Shown here in pieces: positions 9,599 to 18,850 of a stretch of 64,000 nucleotides of DNA. Location of the stretch: positions 19,538 through 83,537 of the forward strand of contig NZ_GL890777.1 in the NCBI RefSeq assembly GCF_000211415.1. Reading direction: 5' to 3'. Origin of the DNA: Enterobacter mori LMG 25706. GTDB lineage: Bacteria; Pseudomonadota; Gammaproteobacteria; Enterobacterales; Enterobacteriaceae. The first letter of the stretch is position 1. The number at the start of each line of letters is the position of its first letter. The translations under genes and the position numbers were made by a program. The notes under the pieces were generated by a model. That model was not told where the DNA came from. It saw nothing but the letters and a program-made list of their open reading frames with translations, and did no database searches.

Positions 9599-11077
9599 AT
9601 GAGCTTACGTGAAAAAACCATCAGCGGCGCCAAGTGGTCGGCCATGGCCACCATCGTCATCATCGGCCTTGGGCTGGTGCAGATGACGGTGCTGGCGCGC
9701 ATCATCGATAACCACCAGTTCGGTCTGCTGACCGTCTCGCTGGTGATTATCGCGCTGGCCGATACGCTGTCTGACTTCGGGATCGCCAACTCGATTATCC
9801 AGCGCAAAGAGATCAGTCATCTGGAGCTGACCACGCTCTACTGGCTTAACGTTGGGCTGGGGATCTTCGTGTTCGTACTGGTGTTCCTGCTGAGCGACAC
9901 CATCGCCCGCGTGCTGCACAACCCGGATCTGGCTCCGCTGATGCGTACGCTGTCGTTTGCTTTTGTGGTGATCCCACACGGGCAGCAGTTCCGCGCGCTG
10001 ATGCAAAAAGAGCTGGAGTTCAACAAGATCGGCATGATTGAAACAAGTGCCGTGCTGGCGGGCTTTACCTTCACCGTGGTGAGCGCCCATTTCTGGCCGC
10101 TGGCGATGACCGCCATCCTCGGTTACCTGGTTAACTCTGCCGTGCGTACGCTGCTGTTCGGCTACTTTGGCCGCAAGATTTACCGTCCGGGGCTGCATTT
10201 CTCTCTCGCTTCCGTCTCGTCCAACCTGCGCTTTGGCGCGTGGCTGACGGCGGACAGCATTATCAACTACGTTAATACCAACCTCTCGACGCTGGTGCTG
10301 GCGCGCATTCTGGGCGCGAGCGTGGCGGGGGGCTACAACCTGGCCTACAACGTCGCGGTCGTACCGCCGATGAAGCTGAACCCGATTATCACCCGCGTGC
10401 TGTTCCCGGCGTTTGCCAAGATTCAGGACGACACCGAAAAGCTGCGCGTTAACTTCTACAAGCTGCTTTCCGTAGTGGGGATTATTAACTTCCCGGTGCT
10501 GCTGGGGCTGATGGTGGTCTCCAGCAACTTCGTGCCGCTGGTGTTTGGTGAGAAGTGGAACGGCATCATCCCGATCCTGCAGCTGCTGTGTGTGGTAGGG
10601 CTACTGCGATCCGTGGGAAATCCGATTGGTTCCCTGCTGATGGCAAAAGCGCGCGTGGATATCAGCTTTAAGTTCAACGTGTTTAAAACCTTCCTGTTTA
10701 TTCCGGCAATCATCGTGGGTGGACACATGGCGGGCGCTATCGGCGTTACGCTCGGGTTCCTGCTGGTACAAATTATCAACACCGTGCTGAGCTACTTCGT
10801 GATGATCAAGCCAGTGCTGGGCTCCAGCTACCGTCAGTACATCCTGAGCCTGTGGCTGCCGTTTTATCTCTCCTTACCGACGCTTGCGGTCAGCTATGGC
10901 CTGGGCGTGGTGCTCAGCGGTCATCTGCCGCTGGCGGCGCTGCTGGCGGTGCAGGTCGCCGCGGGTGCGCTGGCGTTCGGCGTGATGATTGTGCTGTCGC
11001 GCAACGCGCTGGTGGTTGAGATGAAGCGCCAGTTTTGCCGTAACGAAAAAATGAAAACGCTGCTTCGCGCAGGCTAA
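9599..11077 (+). CDS. wzxC: Colanic acid flippase WzxC
   Basis: This is a 492-residue polysaccharide flippase of the MOP superfamily with about 12-14 hydrophobic segments spread over the whole length and the family-typical N-terminus SLREKTISGAKWSAMATIV. It moves lipid-linked colanic acid units across the inner membrane. Length equals the E. coli protein as recalled. It starts one base after wcaJ, and wcaK follows 15 bases later, so it is embedded in the operon. It is distinct from the O-unit flippase at 26917, which is AT-rich. Confidence 0.95.
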   Translation: MSLREKTISGAKWSAMATIVIIGLGLVQMTVLARIIDNHQFGLLTVSLVIIALADTLSDFGIANSIIQRKEISHLELTTLYWLNVGLGIFVFVLVFLLSDTIARVLHNPDLAPLMRTLSFAFVVIPHGQQFRALMQKELEFNKIGMIETSAVLAGFTFTVVSAHFWPLAMTAILGYLVNSAVRTLLFGYFGRKIYRPGLHFSLASVSSNLRFGAWLTADSIINYVNTNLSTLVLARILGASVAGGYNLAYNVAVVPPMKLNPIITRVLFPAFAKIQDDTEKLRVNFYKLLSVVGIINFPVLLGLMVVSSNFVPLVFGEKWNGIIPILQLLCVVGLLRSVGNPIGSLLMAKARVDISFKFNVFKTFLFIPAIIVGGHMAGAIGVTLGFLLVQIINTVLSYFVMIKPVLGSSYRQYILSLWLPFYLSLPTLAVSYGLGVVLSGHLPLAALLAVQVAAGALAFGVMIVLSRNALVVEMKRQFCRNEKMKTLLRAG

Positions 11078-11092
11078 TTTTAAGAGGCCATT

Positions 11093-12373
11093 ATGAAATT
11101 ACTTATTCTTGGCAACCATACCTGCGGCAACCGTGGCGACAGCGCCATCCTGCGCGGTTTATTGGATGCAATTAACACCCTTGAGCCCGAGACAGAAGTG
11201 GATGTGATGAGCCGTTATCCGGTCAGCTCATCCTGGTTACTGAACCGCCCGGTCATGGGCGACCCGCTCTACAGCCAGATGAAACAGCACAACAACGCCG
11301 CGGGCGTGATGGGGCGCGTGAAGAAAGTCCTGCGCCGTCGCTACCAGCATCAGGTGCTGCTTTCCCGCGTGACCGATACCGGCAAGCTGCGCAATATCGC
11401 CATTGCCCAGGGCTTTACGGATTTTGTCCGTCTGCTCTCCGGCTATGACGCCATTATTCAGGTCGGCGGTTCGTTCTTCGTCGATCTTTACGGTGTGCCG
11501 CAGTTTGAGCATGCGCTCTGCACCTTTATGGCGAAAAAGCCGCTGTTTATGATCGGCCACAGCGTCGGGCCATTCCAGGATCCGCAGTTTAACCAGCTGG
11601 CGAACTACGTGTTTGGTCATTGCGACGCGCTGATCCTGCGCGAGTCCGTGAGCCTGGACCTGATGAAGCGTAGCGAGATCGACACGTCAAAAGTTGAGCA
11701 CGGCGTGGACACCGCCTGGCTGGTGGATCACCAGGTCGACAATTTCCAGCCGAGCTACGCGGTACAGCACTGGCTCGACGTAGCGGCGAAACAGAAAACC
11801 GTCGCCATCACCCTGCGCGAGCTCGCGCCATTTGATAAACGTCTTGGCACCACGCAGGCGGCGTATGAGAAAGCCTTCGCCGACGTGGTGAACCGCGTGC
11901 TGGACAGCGGATACCAGGTGCTGGCGCTCTCCACCTGTACCGGTATCGACAGCTACAACAAAGATGACCGCATGGTGGCACTTAACCTGAGTCACCTGGT
12001 GAACGATCCTTCGCGCTACCACGTGGTGATGGACGAGCTGAACGACCTGGAGATGGGCAAACTGCTCTCCGCCTGCGACCTCACCGTTGGCACGCGCCTG
12101 CACTCGGCCATTATCTCCATGAACTTCGGCACGCCAGCGATTGCCATTAACTACGAGCACAAATCAGCGGGCATTATGCAGCAGCTTGGCATGCCGGAAA
12201 TGGCGGTCGATATTCGTCATCTTCTCGACGGTTCGCTGGGTGCTATGGTCGGCGACACGCTGGGACAGCTGCCTGCGATTAACGAACGCCTGGCCGTGGC
12301 GGTGAAAGCCGAGCGCGAAAAAGGGATCGGCATGGTGAAATCGGTGCTCGACCGCGTCGGGGAGGAGAAATGA
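11093..12373 (+). CDS. wcaK: Colanic acid pyruvyltransferase WcaK
   Basis: This 426-residue member of the polysaccharide pyruvyltransferase family (CsaB/WcaK type) adds the pyruvate ketal to colanic acid. The N-terminus LLILGNHTCGNRGDSAILRG has the family GNRGD motif. IQVGGSFFVDLYG near residue 125 and GTRLHSAIISMNFGTPAIAI near residue 330 are characteristic, the second carrying the conserved TRLH segment. Its last codons overlap the wcaL start in an ATGA junction. Confidence 0.94.
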   Translation: MKLLILGNHTCGNRGDSAILRGLLDAINTLEPETEVDVMSRYPVSSSWLLNRPVMGDPLYSQMKQHNNAAGVMGRVKKVLRRRYQHQVLLSRVTDTGKLRNIAIAQGFTDFVRLLSGYDAIIQVGGSFFVDLYGVPQFEHALCTFMAKKPLFMIGHSVGPFQDPQFNQLANYVFGHCDALILRESVSLDLMKRSEIDTSKVEHGVDTAWLVDHQVDNFQPSYAVQHWLDVAAKQKTVAITLRELAPFDKRLGTTQAAYEKAFADVVNRVLDSGYQVLALSTCTGIDSYNKDDRMVALNLSHLVNDPSRYHVVMDELNDLEMGKLLSACDLTVGTRLHSAIISMNFGTPAIAINYEHKSAGIMQQLGMPEMAVDIRHLLDGSLGAMVGDTLGQLPAINERLAVAVKAEREKGIGMVKSVLDRVGEEK

Positions 12374-13590
12374 AGGTTGGTTTCTTCTTACTGAAATTTC
12401 CGCTGTCGTCTGAGACCTTTGTACTGAACCAAATCACCGCGTTTATCGATATGGGATATGACGTGGAGATTATCGCCCTGCAAAAGGGGGATACGCAAAA
12501 CACCCATGCGGCGTACACCCAGTATGGGCTGGAAGCCAAAACCCGCTGGCTGCAGGATGAGCCAGGTGGGCGGCTGAACAAACTGCGCTACCGCGCCAGC
12601 CAGACGCTGCGCGGGCTGCACCGTCCCTCGACGTGGCGAGCGCTGAACGTGTCACGCTACGGGGCGGAATCCCGCAATCTGATCCTCTCCGCCATTTGCG
12701 GGCAAACGGCGCAGCCGTATCGTGCGGATGTGTTTATCGCCCACTTCGGCCCGGCGGGCGTGACCGCCGCGAAGCTCCGCGAGCTGGGGGTAATTGACGG
12801 CAAAATCGCGACCATTTTCCACGGTATCGATATCTCCAGCCGGGAAGTGCTGAACCACTATACCCCGGAGTATCAGCAGCTTTTCCGCCGCGGTGACATG
12901 ATGCTGCCCATCAGCGAACTGTGGGCCGGTCGGCTGAAAAAGATGGGCTGCCCGAGCGAAAAAATTACCGTTTCGCGGATGGGCGTCGATATGGAGCGCT
13001 TCACCCAGCGCCCGGTGAAGGTGCCGGGGAAACCGCTGCAGATTATCTCGGTCGCGCGTTTAACCGAGAAGAAAGGGCTGCACGTCGCGATTGAAGCCTG
13101 TCGTCAGCTAAAAGCGCGTGGGGTGGATTTCCACTATCGCATTTTAGGTATCGGCCCCTGGGAGCGCCGACTGCGCACGCTGATCGAACAGTACCAGCTG
13201 GAAGGCTGCGTGGAGATGCCGGGCTTCAAGCCAAGCCATGAGGTGAAGGCGATGCTCGACGAGGCGGATGTTTTCCTGCTGCCCTCCGTGACCGGTGCGG
13301 ACGGTGATATGGAAGGTATTCCGGTCGCGCTGATGGAGGCCATGGCCGTGGGGATTCCTGTTGTATCTACGCTGCACAGCGGGATCCCGGAACTGATCAG
13401 ATCGGAGTATTCCGGCTGGCTGGTGCCTGAAAATAATGCTTTCGCCCTGGCCGATCGCTTAGCGGCCTTCAGCGACATCGACCAGCAAGAGCTGGTACCG
13501 GTGCTGCAAAATGCCCGACAAAAAGTCGAAACAGAATTTAACCAGCAGGTGATTAATCGCCAGTTAGCGAGCCTGCTGCAAACGCTGTAA
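12370..13590 (+). CDS. wcaL: Colanic acid glycosyltransferase WcaL (GT4)
   Basis: This 406-residue GT-B family 4 enzyme is needed for colanic acid unit completion. The N-terminal domain starts KVGFFLLKFPLSSETFVLNQ. The C-terminal donor domain contains ISVARLTEKKGLHVAIEAC near residue 225 and EGIPVALMEAMAVGIPVV near residue 317, a classical EX7E motif. It overlaps wcaK by four bases and lies 12 bases before wcaM. Its exact acceptor and sugar cannot be read from sequence. Confidence 0.94.
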   Translation: MKVGFFLLKFPLSSETFVLNQITAFIDMGYDVEIIALQKGDTQNTHAAYTQYGLEAKTRWLQDEPGGRLNKLRYRASQTLRGLHRPSTWRALNVSRYGAESRNLILSAICGQTAQPYRADVFIAHFGPAGVTAAKLRELGVIDGKIATIFHGIDISSREVLNHYTPEYQQLFRRGDMMLPISELWAGRLKKMGCPSEKITVSRMGVDMERFTQRPVKVPGKPLQIISVARLTEKKGLHVAIEACRQLKARGVDFHYRILGIGPWERRLRTLIEQYQLEGCVEMPGFKPSHEVKAMLDEADVFLLPSVTGADGDMEGIPVALMEAMAVGIPVVSTLHSGIPELIRSEYSGWLVPENNAFALADRLAAFSDIDQQELVPVLQNARQKVETEFNQQVINRQLASLLQTL

Positions 13591-13602
13591 CGCCGAGGTT
13601 GT

Positions 13603-14994
13603 ATGCTGAAAAAGATTACCCGACGCCATTTTGTCTCTTCCTTATCCGTCCTGGCGGCAATGCCGTTGCTGTCGCCGCGCGCCGCGCGGGCAGCCACCGG
13701 GAGGACGGTCTCTGTGGAACAGTACAACAACAGCGACTGGATCGCCGCTTTTAAGCAGGCGTTCTCCGAGGCCGACACCGTTGTGGTACCCGCCGATCTC
13801 GTCTGCGATAACATCAATACCGGGATTTTTATCCCCGACGGTAAAACGCTCCTGATACGGGGTGGGCTCAAAGGCAACGGGCGCGGGCGCTTTGTGCTTC
13901 AGGAAGGCAGTAAAGTCATTGGTGAGGGAGATGGGCGCACGCACAACATCACGTTGGATGTCCGCGGCTCCGATTGCGTCATCAAAGGTCTGGCGATGAG
14001 CGGCTTTGGCCCCGTCACGCAGATCTACATCGGCGGCAAAAAGCCGAGGGTGATGCGCAACCTTCTCATCGATAATATCAACGTGAGCCAGGCCAACTAC
14101 GCCATTTTGCGACAGGGCTTCCATAATCAGGTGGACGGTGCGCGCATTACCAACAGTCGATTTAGCCACCTGCAGGGTGACGCGATTGAGTGGAATGTGG
14201 CGATCAACGACCGTAACATTCTGATCTCTGACCATGTGATCGACAACATCAACTGCACCAACGGCAAAATCAACTGGGGGATTGGCATCGGGCTTGCGGG
14301 AAGTACCTACGACAATGACTACCCTGAAAAGCAGACCGTGAAGAACTTCGTGGTGGCCAATATAACGGGCAGCAACTGTCGTCAGTTAGTTCATGTCGAA
14401 AACGGTAAGCACTTTGTTATTCGCAATATTAAGGCTAAAAACATTACCCCCGACTTCAGCAAAAAAGCGGGAATAGATAACGCCACGGTAGCGATTTACG
14501 GCTGTGATAATTTCGTTATTGATAATGTCGACATGGTCAATAGTGCTGGAATGTTAATCGGTTACGGCGTAATTAAAGGCAACTACCTGTCGATACCGCA
14601 GAATTTTAAGCTCAACGATATTCGCCTGGATAATCGGCAACTTGCCTATAAGCTGCGCGGAATACAAATTTCATCCGGCAACGCGACCTCGTTTGTCGCC
14701 ATCACTAACGTTGACATGCAGCGCGCGACGCTTGAGCTGCACAACAAGCCTCAGCATCTTTTCTTGCGTAACATCAACGTGATGCAGGAAGCGGCCGTGG
14801 GACCGGCGCTAAAAATCAAATTCGATTTGCGTAAGGACGTGCGGGGCAAGTTTATGGCCAAAGACGAAACGCTGCTGTCGCTGGCAAACATTAAGGCCGT
14901 CAATGAAAAGGGGCAAAGCTCGGTGGATATTGACCGGGTTGACCAGCATGTTGTGAATACGGAACGGCTGAATTTTGCGCTGCCGAGTAGATAA
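13603..14994 (+). CDS. wcaM: Colanic acid protein WcaM, exported beta-helix
   Basis: This 463-residue last gene of the colanic acid cluster starts with a twin-arginine type signal ([15 protein letters not shown], then an alanine-rich end near residue 30), suggesting export by the Tat or Sec route. The body is a repetitive parallel beta-helix of pectate-lyase type, with many INNxx/IDNINVS-like turns. Its biochemical role in colanic acid is not established; a polysaccharide-modifying enzyme is an inference from the fold. About 180 bases separate it from galF, where an independent promoter is expected. Confidence 0.9.
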   Translation: MLKKITRRHFVSSLSVLAAMPLLSPRAARAATGRTVSVEQYNNSDWIAAFKQAFSEADTVVVPADLVCDNINTGIFIPDGKTLLIRGGLKGNGRGRFVLQEGSKVIGEGDGRTHNITLDVRGSDCVIKGLAMSGFGPVTQIYIGGKKPRVMRNLLIDNINVSQANYAILRQGFHNQVDGARITNSRFSHLQGDAIEWNVAINDRNILISDHVIDNINCTNGKINWGIGIGLAGSTYDNDYPEKQTVKNFVVANITGSNCRQLVHVENGKHFVIRNIKAKNITPDFSKKAGIDNATVAIYGCDNFVIDNVDMVNSAGMLIGYGVIKGNYLSIPQNFKLNDIRLDNRQLAYKLRGIQISSGNATSFVAITNVDMQRATLELHNKPQHLFLRNINVMQEAAVGPALKIKFDLRKDVRGKFMAKDETLLSLANIKAVNEKGQSSVDIDRVDQHVVNTERLNFALPSR

Positions 14995-15135
14995 TCACCC
15001 GCGGGTAATTTTTGCGACGATTCCTGGTTGGATAATGTGATCTATTCAGATTACAACTACTGTAATTTGTGGTGCCTGGGCGTAACATGAATCCAGAATT
15101 ACAGCAAAACGTACTGGCGAAAACAGGTTTAAAAG

Positions 15136-15143
15136 CTATAATT
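15136..15143 (+). promoter_or_regulatory. Probable galF -10 region
   Basis: A perfect TATAAT is present at 15138-15143, 29 bases before the galF ATG, preceded by AT-rich sequence. The hexamer 17 bases further up (TGGCGA, 15115-15120) matches the -35 consensus only at three positions. The promoter is therefore proposed mainly from the -10 box and its position. Confidence 0.5.
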
Positions 15144-15171
15144 CGTCAACCATTTTAAGGTGGAAGATATA

Positions 15172-16068
15172 ATGATTAATTTGAAAGCAGTCATTCCGGT
15201 AGCGGGTCTGGGCATGCATATGCTGCCAGCCACCAAGGCAATTCCCAAAGAGATGCTGCCGATCGTCGACAAGCCGATGATTCAGTACATCGTCGACGAG
15301 ATTGTTGCTGCAGGGATCAAAGAAATCGTTCTGGTCACGCACTCCTCGAAGAATGCGGTTGAAAACCACTTCGACACCTCTTACGAACTCGAAGCGTTGC
15401 TTGAGCAGCGCGTTAAGCGTCAGCTGTTGGCAGAAGTTCAATCTATCTGCCCGCCTGGCGTGACTATCATGAACGTGCGCCAGGCGCAGCCGCTGGGTCT
15501 GGGCCACTCGATTCTGTGCGCGCGTCCGGTCGTGGGTGATAACCCGTTCATCGTCGTTCTGCCGGATATCATTATTGATACCGCATCTGCGGACCCGCTG
15601 CGTTACAACCTGGCGGCAATGGTGGCGCGTTTCAACGAGACGGGCCGCAGCCAGGTGCTGGCGAAGCGCATGGATGGCGATCTCTCTGAGTACTCTGTCA
15701 TTCAGACGAAAGAAGCGCTGGAGACGGAAGGGCAGGTGAGCCGCATTGTTGAGTTCATCGAAAAGCCGGATCAGCCTCAGACGCTGGACTCCGACCTGAT
15801 GGCCGTTGGCCGCTATGTTCTGAACGCGGATATCTGGGCCGAGCTGGAAAAAACGGAGCCAGGCGCCTGGGACCGTATCCAGTTGACCGATGCGATCGCT
15901 GAACTGGCGAAAAAACAGTCCGTAGATGCCATGCTGATGACCGGCGACAGCTACGACTGCGGTAAGAAAATGGGGTATATGCAGGCGTTTGTGAACTACG
16001 GCCTGCGTAACCTGAAGGAAGGAGCGAAGTTCAGAAGCCGCATTGAGAAGTTGCTGGCTAACGACTGA
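15172..16068 (+). CDS. galF: GalF, UTP-glucose-1-phosphate uridylyltransferase-like protein
   Basis: This 298-residue GalU paralogue marks the left border of the O-antigen locus. The nucleotide-binding segment reads [19 protein letters not shown], where active GalU enzymes have a GTRMLP form. The M-H replacement of T-R is the known hallmark of GalF, which has little own activity and is proposed to modulate GalU and UDP-glucose level. The ATG at 15172 ([12 protein letters not shown]) was preferred to an upstream in-frame start at 15160 because of the family N-terminus and AAGGTGG upstream. A long hairpin terminator follows. Confidence 0.95.
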   Translation: MINLKAVIPVAGLGMHMLPATKAIPKEMLPIVDKPMIQYIVDEIVAAGIKEIVLVTHSSKNAVENHFDTSYELEALLEQRVKRQLLAEVQSICPPGVTIMNVRQAQPLGLGHSILCARPVVGDNPFIVVLPDIIIDTASADPLRYNLAAMVARFNETGRSQVLAKRMDGDLSEYSVIQTKEALETEGQVSRIVEFIEKPDQPQTLDSDLMAVGRYVLNADIWAELEKTEPGAWDRIQLTDAIAELAKKQSVDAMLMTGDSYDCGKKMGYMQAFVNYGLRNLKEGAKFRSRIEKLLAND

Positions 16069-16092
16069 TTTGTCTCTGTCTGTTTGAAAAAG

Positions 16093-16148
16093 CGGCAGTT
16101 ATCATTTGGTGTGTGTAAACATAACCAAAATGGTAACTGCCGTTTTTT
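16093..16148 (+). terminator. Intrinsic terminator of galF
   Basis: A long stem pairs cggcagttatcatttggt (16093-16110) with accaaaatggtaactgccg (16124-16142), followed by a TTTTTT tract. It separates galF transcription from the O-antigen operon promoter region. Confidence 0.85.
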
Positions 16149-16501
16149 GTTATTAATTCTAGTGATAACATGGAGTTATCTGATTCAAATGTGGACTGAT
16201 TTGTAACGATTTGTGCTTGTTTCCGAGTCCATTTAGGACGACAATTAACGCCAGTTTTTCGAGTTGTCCAGTGCCGGCGATAGTCCAGTGGCAGACAACA
16301 AAAATGGAAGTTTCCAATCTCACTCAGTGCACTGGTAGCTGTTAAGCCAGGGGCGGTAGCGTGCCTAATTGTAAACGAAGGCTTTCGTGAAATCCCTGTT
16401 TGTGCGTAAAAATATCATGAGATCTATTGAGGCGACTTGAGTCAGTTAAATCTTACTCAAGCGGTTTTTATTGTAATAACTCGCAACCAACTGGATTAAA
16501 A
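16149..16501 (+). promoter_or_regulatory. O-antigen operon leader region
   Basis: No credible gene lies between galF and legB. The stretch after the galF terminator contains the expected O-antigen operon promoter, which could not be fixed to clear -35/-10 boxes, then the JUMPstart element, and about 140 bases of untranslated leader before the first gene. In-frame upstream extension of legB to a TTG at 16427 is possible but lacks family support. Confidence 0.7.
16325..16363 (+). promoter_or_regulatory. JUMPstart element with ops site (RfaH recruitment)
   Basis: The 39-base JUMPstart consensus is present in full, from cagtgcactggtagctgtta onward. It ends with the ops element ggcggtagcgtg at 16352-16363. 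In enterobacteria ops pauses RNA polymerase and recruits RfaH to suppress polarity in long surface-polysaccharide operons. Its position upstream of legB assigns the AT-rich operon downstream to RfaH control. Confidence 0.97.
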
Positions 16502-17692
16502 ATGGATAATATTCTCCAACTCATTGGGCGTAATAAAGCATTGTTCAGTGAAGATGTCTCAGGAAATGAAATAGAATTAAAGCGAATTGTTTCCGAATCT
16601 CGTTTTTTGGTGCTAGGTGGAGCGGGGTCTATTGGTCAGGCTGTTACTAAAGAAATATTTAAGCGTAACCCAAAAAAACTACACGTAGTTGATATAAGCG
16701 AAAACAATATGGTTGAATTGGTTCGTGATATCCGCAGTTCGTTTGGCTATATTGAAGGTGATTTTCAGACCTTTGCGCTTGATATCGGTTCTGTAGAGTA
16801 TGATGCGTTCATCAAAGCTGATGGTAAATATGACTACGTGCTGAATTTATCTGCACTTAAACATGTTCGGAGTGAGAAAGATCCCTTTACCCTGATGCGT
16901 ATGATTGAGGTCAATATCCTCAACACTGATAAAACCATTGAACAGTCTATTGCTGCGGGAGTTAAAAAATTCTTCTGCGTATCGACCGATAAGGCCGCGA
17001 ACCCGGTCAATATGATGGGTGCTTCAAAGCGTATTATGGAGATGTTCCTGATGCGTAAAAGCGAGCAAATCGCCATTTCAACCGCACGTTTCGCGAACGT
17101 TGCCTTTTCTGATGGCTCTCTTCTGCATGGGTTTAATCAACGCCTTCAGAAGCAGCAGCCGCTAGTGGCACCCAATGATATCAAACGTTACTTTGTTACT
17201 CCTCAGGAGTCCGGTGAGCTCTGTCTGATGTCATGTATTTTTGGTGATAATCGTGATATTTTCTTCCCTAAACTGAGCGAAGCACTGCATCTCATCTCTT
17301 TTGCCGATATTGCCGTCCTTTACCTTAAGCAACGTGGCTACGAACCTCACCTTTGTGAAAATGAAGATGAGGCTCGCGAGCTGGCGAAGACGTTACCAGC
17401 CGAAGGAAAGTGGCCATGCTTGTTTACTTCAAGCGATACAACCGGTGAGAAAGATTTTGAGGAATTTTTCACCGAAAATGAGATGCTCGATATGGAACGT
17501 TTTACCAACCTGGGCATCATTAAAAATGAACCGTTATATGACCCAGCTCTACTGTCCCATTTTGAAAAACGAATTGAAGAGATGAAAAAATCTTTGGAAT
17601 GGAATAAAGACGATATAGTTAAGCTGTTCTTTGAAATGATCCCTGACTTTGGTCATAAAGAAACAGGCAAATATCTCGATAGCAAAATGTAA
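16502..17692 (+). CDS. legB: Nucleotide-sugar 4,6-dehydratase, LegB type
   Basis: This is a 396-residue extended SDR of the FlaA1/CapD/PseB class, predicted to make a 4-keto-6-deoxy hexosamine nucleotide as the first step to legionaminic acid. Seen: GGAGSIGQAV near residues 38-47, SALKHVRSEKDP near 116, and STDKAANPVNMMGASK near 164, where the usual catalytic tyrosine of YxxxK is replaced by methionine as in the FlaA1/WbpM group. A C-terminal extension after about residue 300 makes it longer than PseB-like enzymes (about 330). The ATG at 16502 starts MDNILQLIG. It could also act on UDP-GlcNAc; the neighbouring PtmE homologue favours a GDP-sugar. Confidence 0.82.
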   Translation: MDNILQLIGRNKALFSEDVSGNEIELKRIVSESRFLVLGGAGSIGQAVTKEIFKRNPKKLHVVDISENNMVELVRDIRSSFGYIEGDFQTFALDIGSVEYDAFIKADGKYDYVLNLSALKHVRSEKDPFTLMRMIEVNILNTDKTIEQSIAAGVKKFFCVSTDKAANPVNMMGASKRIMEMFLMRKSEQIAISTARFANVAFSDGSLLHGFNQRLQKQQPLVAPNDIKRYFVTPQESGELCLMSCIFGDNRDIFFPKLSEALHLISFADIAVLYLKQRGYEPHLCENEDEARELAKTLPAEGKWPCLFTSSDTTGEKDFEEFFTENEMLDMERFTNLGIIKNEPLYDPALLSHFEKRIEEMKKSLEWNKDDIVKLFFEMIPDFGHKETGKYLDSKM

Positions 17693-17707
17693 GCAAGGCA
17701 TCCCCGA

Positions 17708-18850
17708 ATGAATATCAAATCAATTATCGAATTTGTTCGCGACGTATACAAGACGGATGAATTTATTCCTTTGCATGCGCCAATATTCAATGGCAACGAA
17801 AAAAATTATGTCTTGGATACACTGGACAGTACATTTGTATCAAGCGTCGGCAAATACGTCGATGATTTCGAGCGAAAGATGGAGTCATATACCGGAACGG
17901 CACGAGCTGTTGCAACGGTTAACGGAACGGCCGCTCTGAGTGCAGCGCTCTATCTTGCGGGTGTTAAGCGGGGCGATCTTGTCATCACCCAGGCATTAAC
18001 TTTTGTCGCAACCTGCAATGCTCTTTATCATCTTGGCGCGGAACCGGTATTTACCGATGTTTCCCCAATAAGCTTAGGCCTGTGTCCTGTCGCGCTTGAG
18101 GACTGGTTATCTGAAAACACTGAACTGACAGAACAAGGCTGCGTACACCGCAAAACGCGGCAGGTTGTGCGAGCTGTAGTGCCTATGCATACCTTCGGTC
18201 ATCCGGTTGAGCTTGATGAGCTTATTGCGGTATGTCAGAAGTGGCACCTTGTTCTTGTTGAGGATGCTGCAGAAAGTCTGGGATCATTCTACAAGGGCAA
18301 ACATACCGGTACGCTCGGTGAGTATGGTGCGCTAAGTTTCAATGGCAATAAAATTATTACCACTGGTGGCGGCGGAATGGTGTTCTGTCGTTCACCAGAA
18401 GCGGGCGTTCGTGCAAAGCATGTCACAACAACTGCTAAGGTGCCGCATCCTTATGAGTTTTATCACGATGAACCGGGTTTCAACTATCGCATGCCGAATC
18501 TTAACGCAGCGCTTGGCTGTGGGCAGATGGAACGCCTGGATTCTTTCCTGAAACAGAAGCGCGATTTGGCAAAGCGTTATGAAGCGTTCTTTGCAGGTTC
18601 AGAATTTAATTTTGTTAAAGAGCCAGACTATGCACAATCTAATTATTGGTTGAATGCTGTCATTTGCGAAAACCTGGATGCGCGTGATGCCATGCTGGCA
18701 GAAATGAACGACGCTAAAGTTATGGTCCGCCCAATCTGGAAACTAATGCATCGCTTGCCAATGTTTGAAAAGGCAATGCGTGATGACCTCAAAAATTCTG
18801 AACAGATCGAAGCTCGTTTGATCAATATACCTAGCTCTCCGATGGAATGA
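17708..18850 (+). CDS. legC: PLP-dependent aminotransferase, LegC type
   Basis: This 380-residue DegT/DnrJ/EryC1/StrS family enzyme is predicted to place the 4-amino group on the keto sugar made by LegB. Conserved features: FIPLHAPIFNGNEKNYV at the start, VNGTAALSAAL near residue 77, VEDAAESLGSFY near residue 185, and the PLP-binding lysine in SFNGNKIITTGGGG near residue 214. It follows legB by 15 bases and overlaps the next gene by four bases (ATGA). The order dehydratase then aminotransferase at the operon front is typical of legionaminic clusters. The end product (UDP- or GDP-linked) is inferred. Confidence 0.86.
   Translation: MNIKSIIEFVRDVYKTDEFIPLHAPIFNGNEKNYVLDTLDSTFVSSVGKYVDDFERKMESYTGTARAVATVNGTAALSAALYLAGVKRGDLVITQALTFVATCNALYHLGAEPVFTDVSPISLGLCPVALEDWLSENTELTEQGCVHRKTRQVVRAVVPMHTFGHPVELDELIAVCQKWHLVLVEDAAESLGSFYKGKHTGTLGEYGALSFNGNKIITTGGGGMVFCRSPEAGVRAKHVTTTAKVPHPYEFYHDEPGFNYRMPNLNAALGCGQMERLDSFLKQKRDLAKRYEAFFAGSEFNFVKEPDYAQSNYWLNAVICENLDARDAMLAEMNDAKVMVRPIWKLMHRLPMFEKAMRDDLKNSEQIEARLINIPSSPME

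Noticed and set aside
16427..16501. Extended N-terminus of the LegB-like protein from a TTG
   Set aside because: The added 25 residues are not part of the family fold and the region is leader sequence after JUMPstart; kept only as a possibility.
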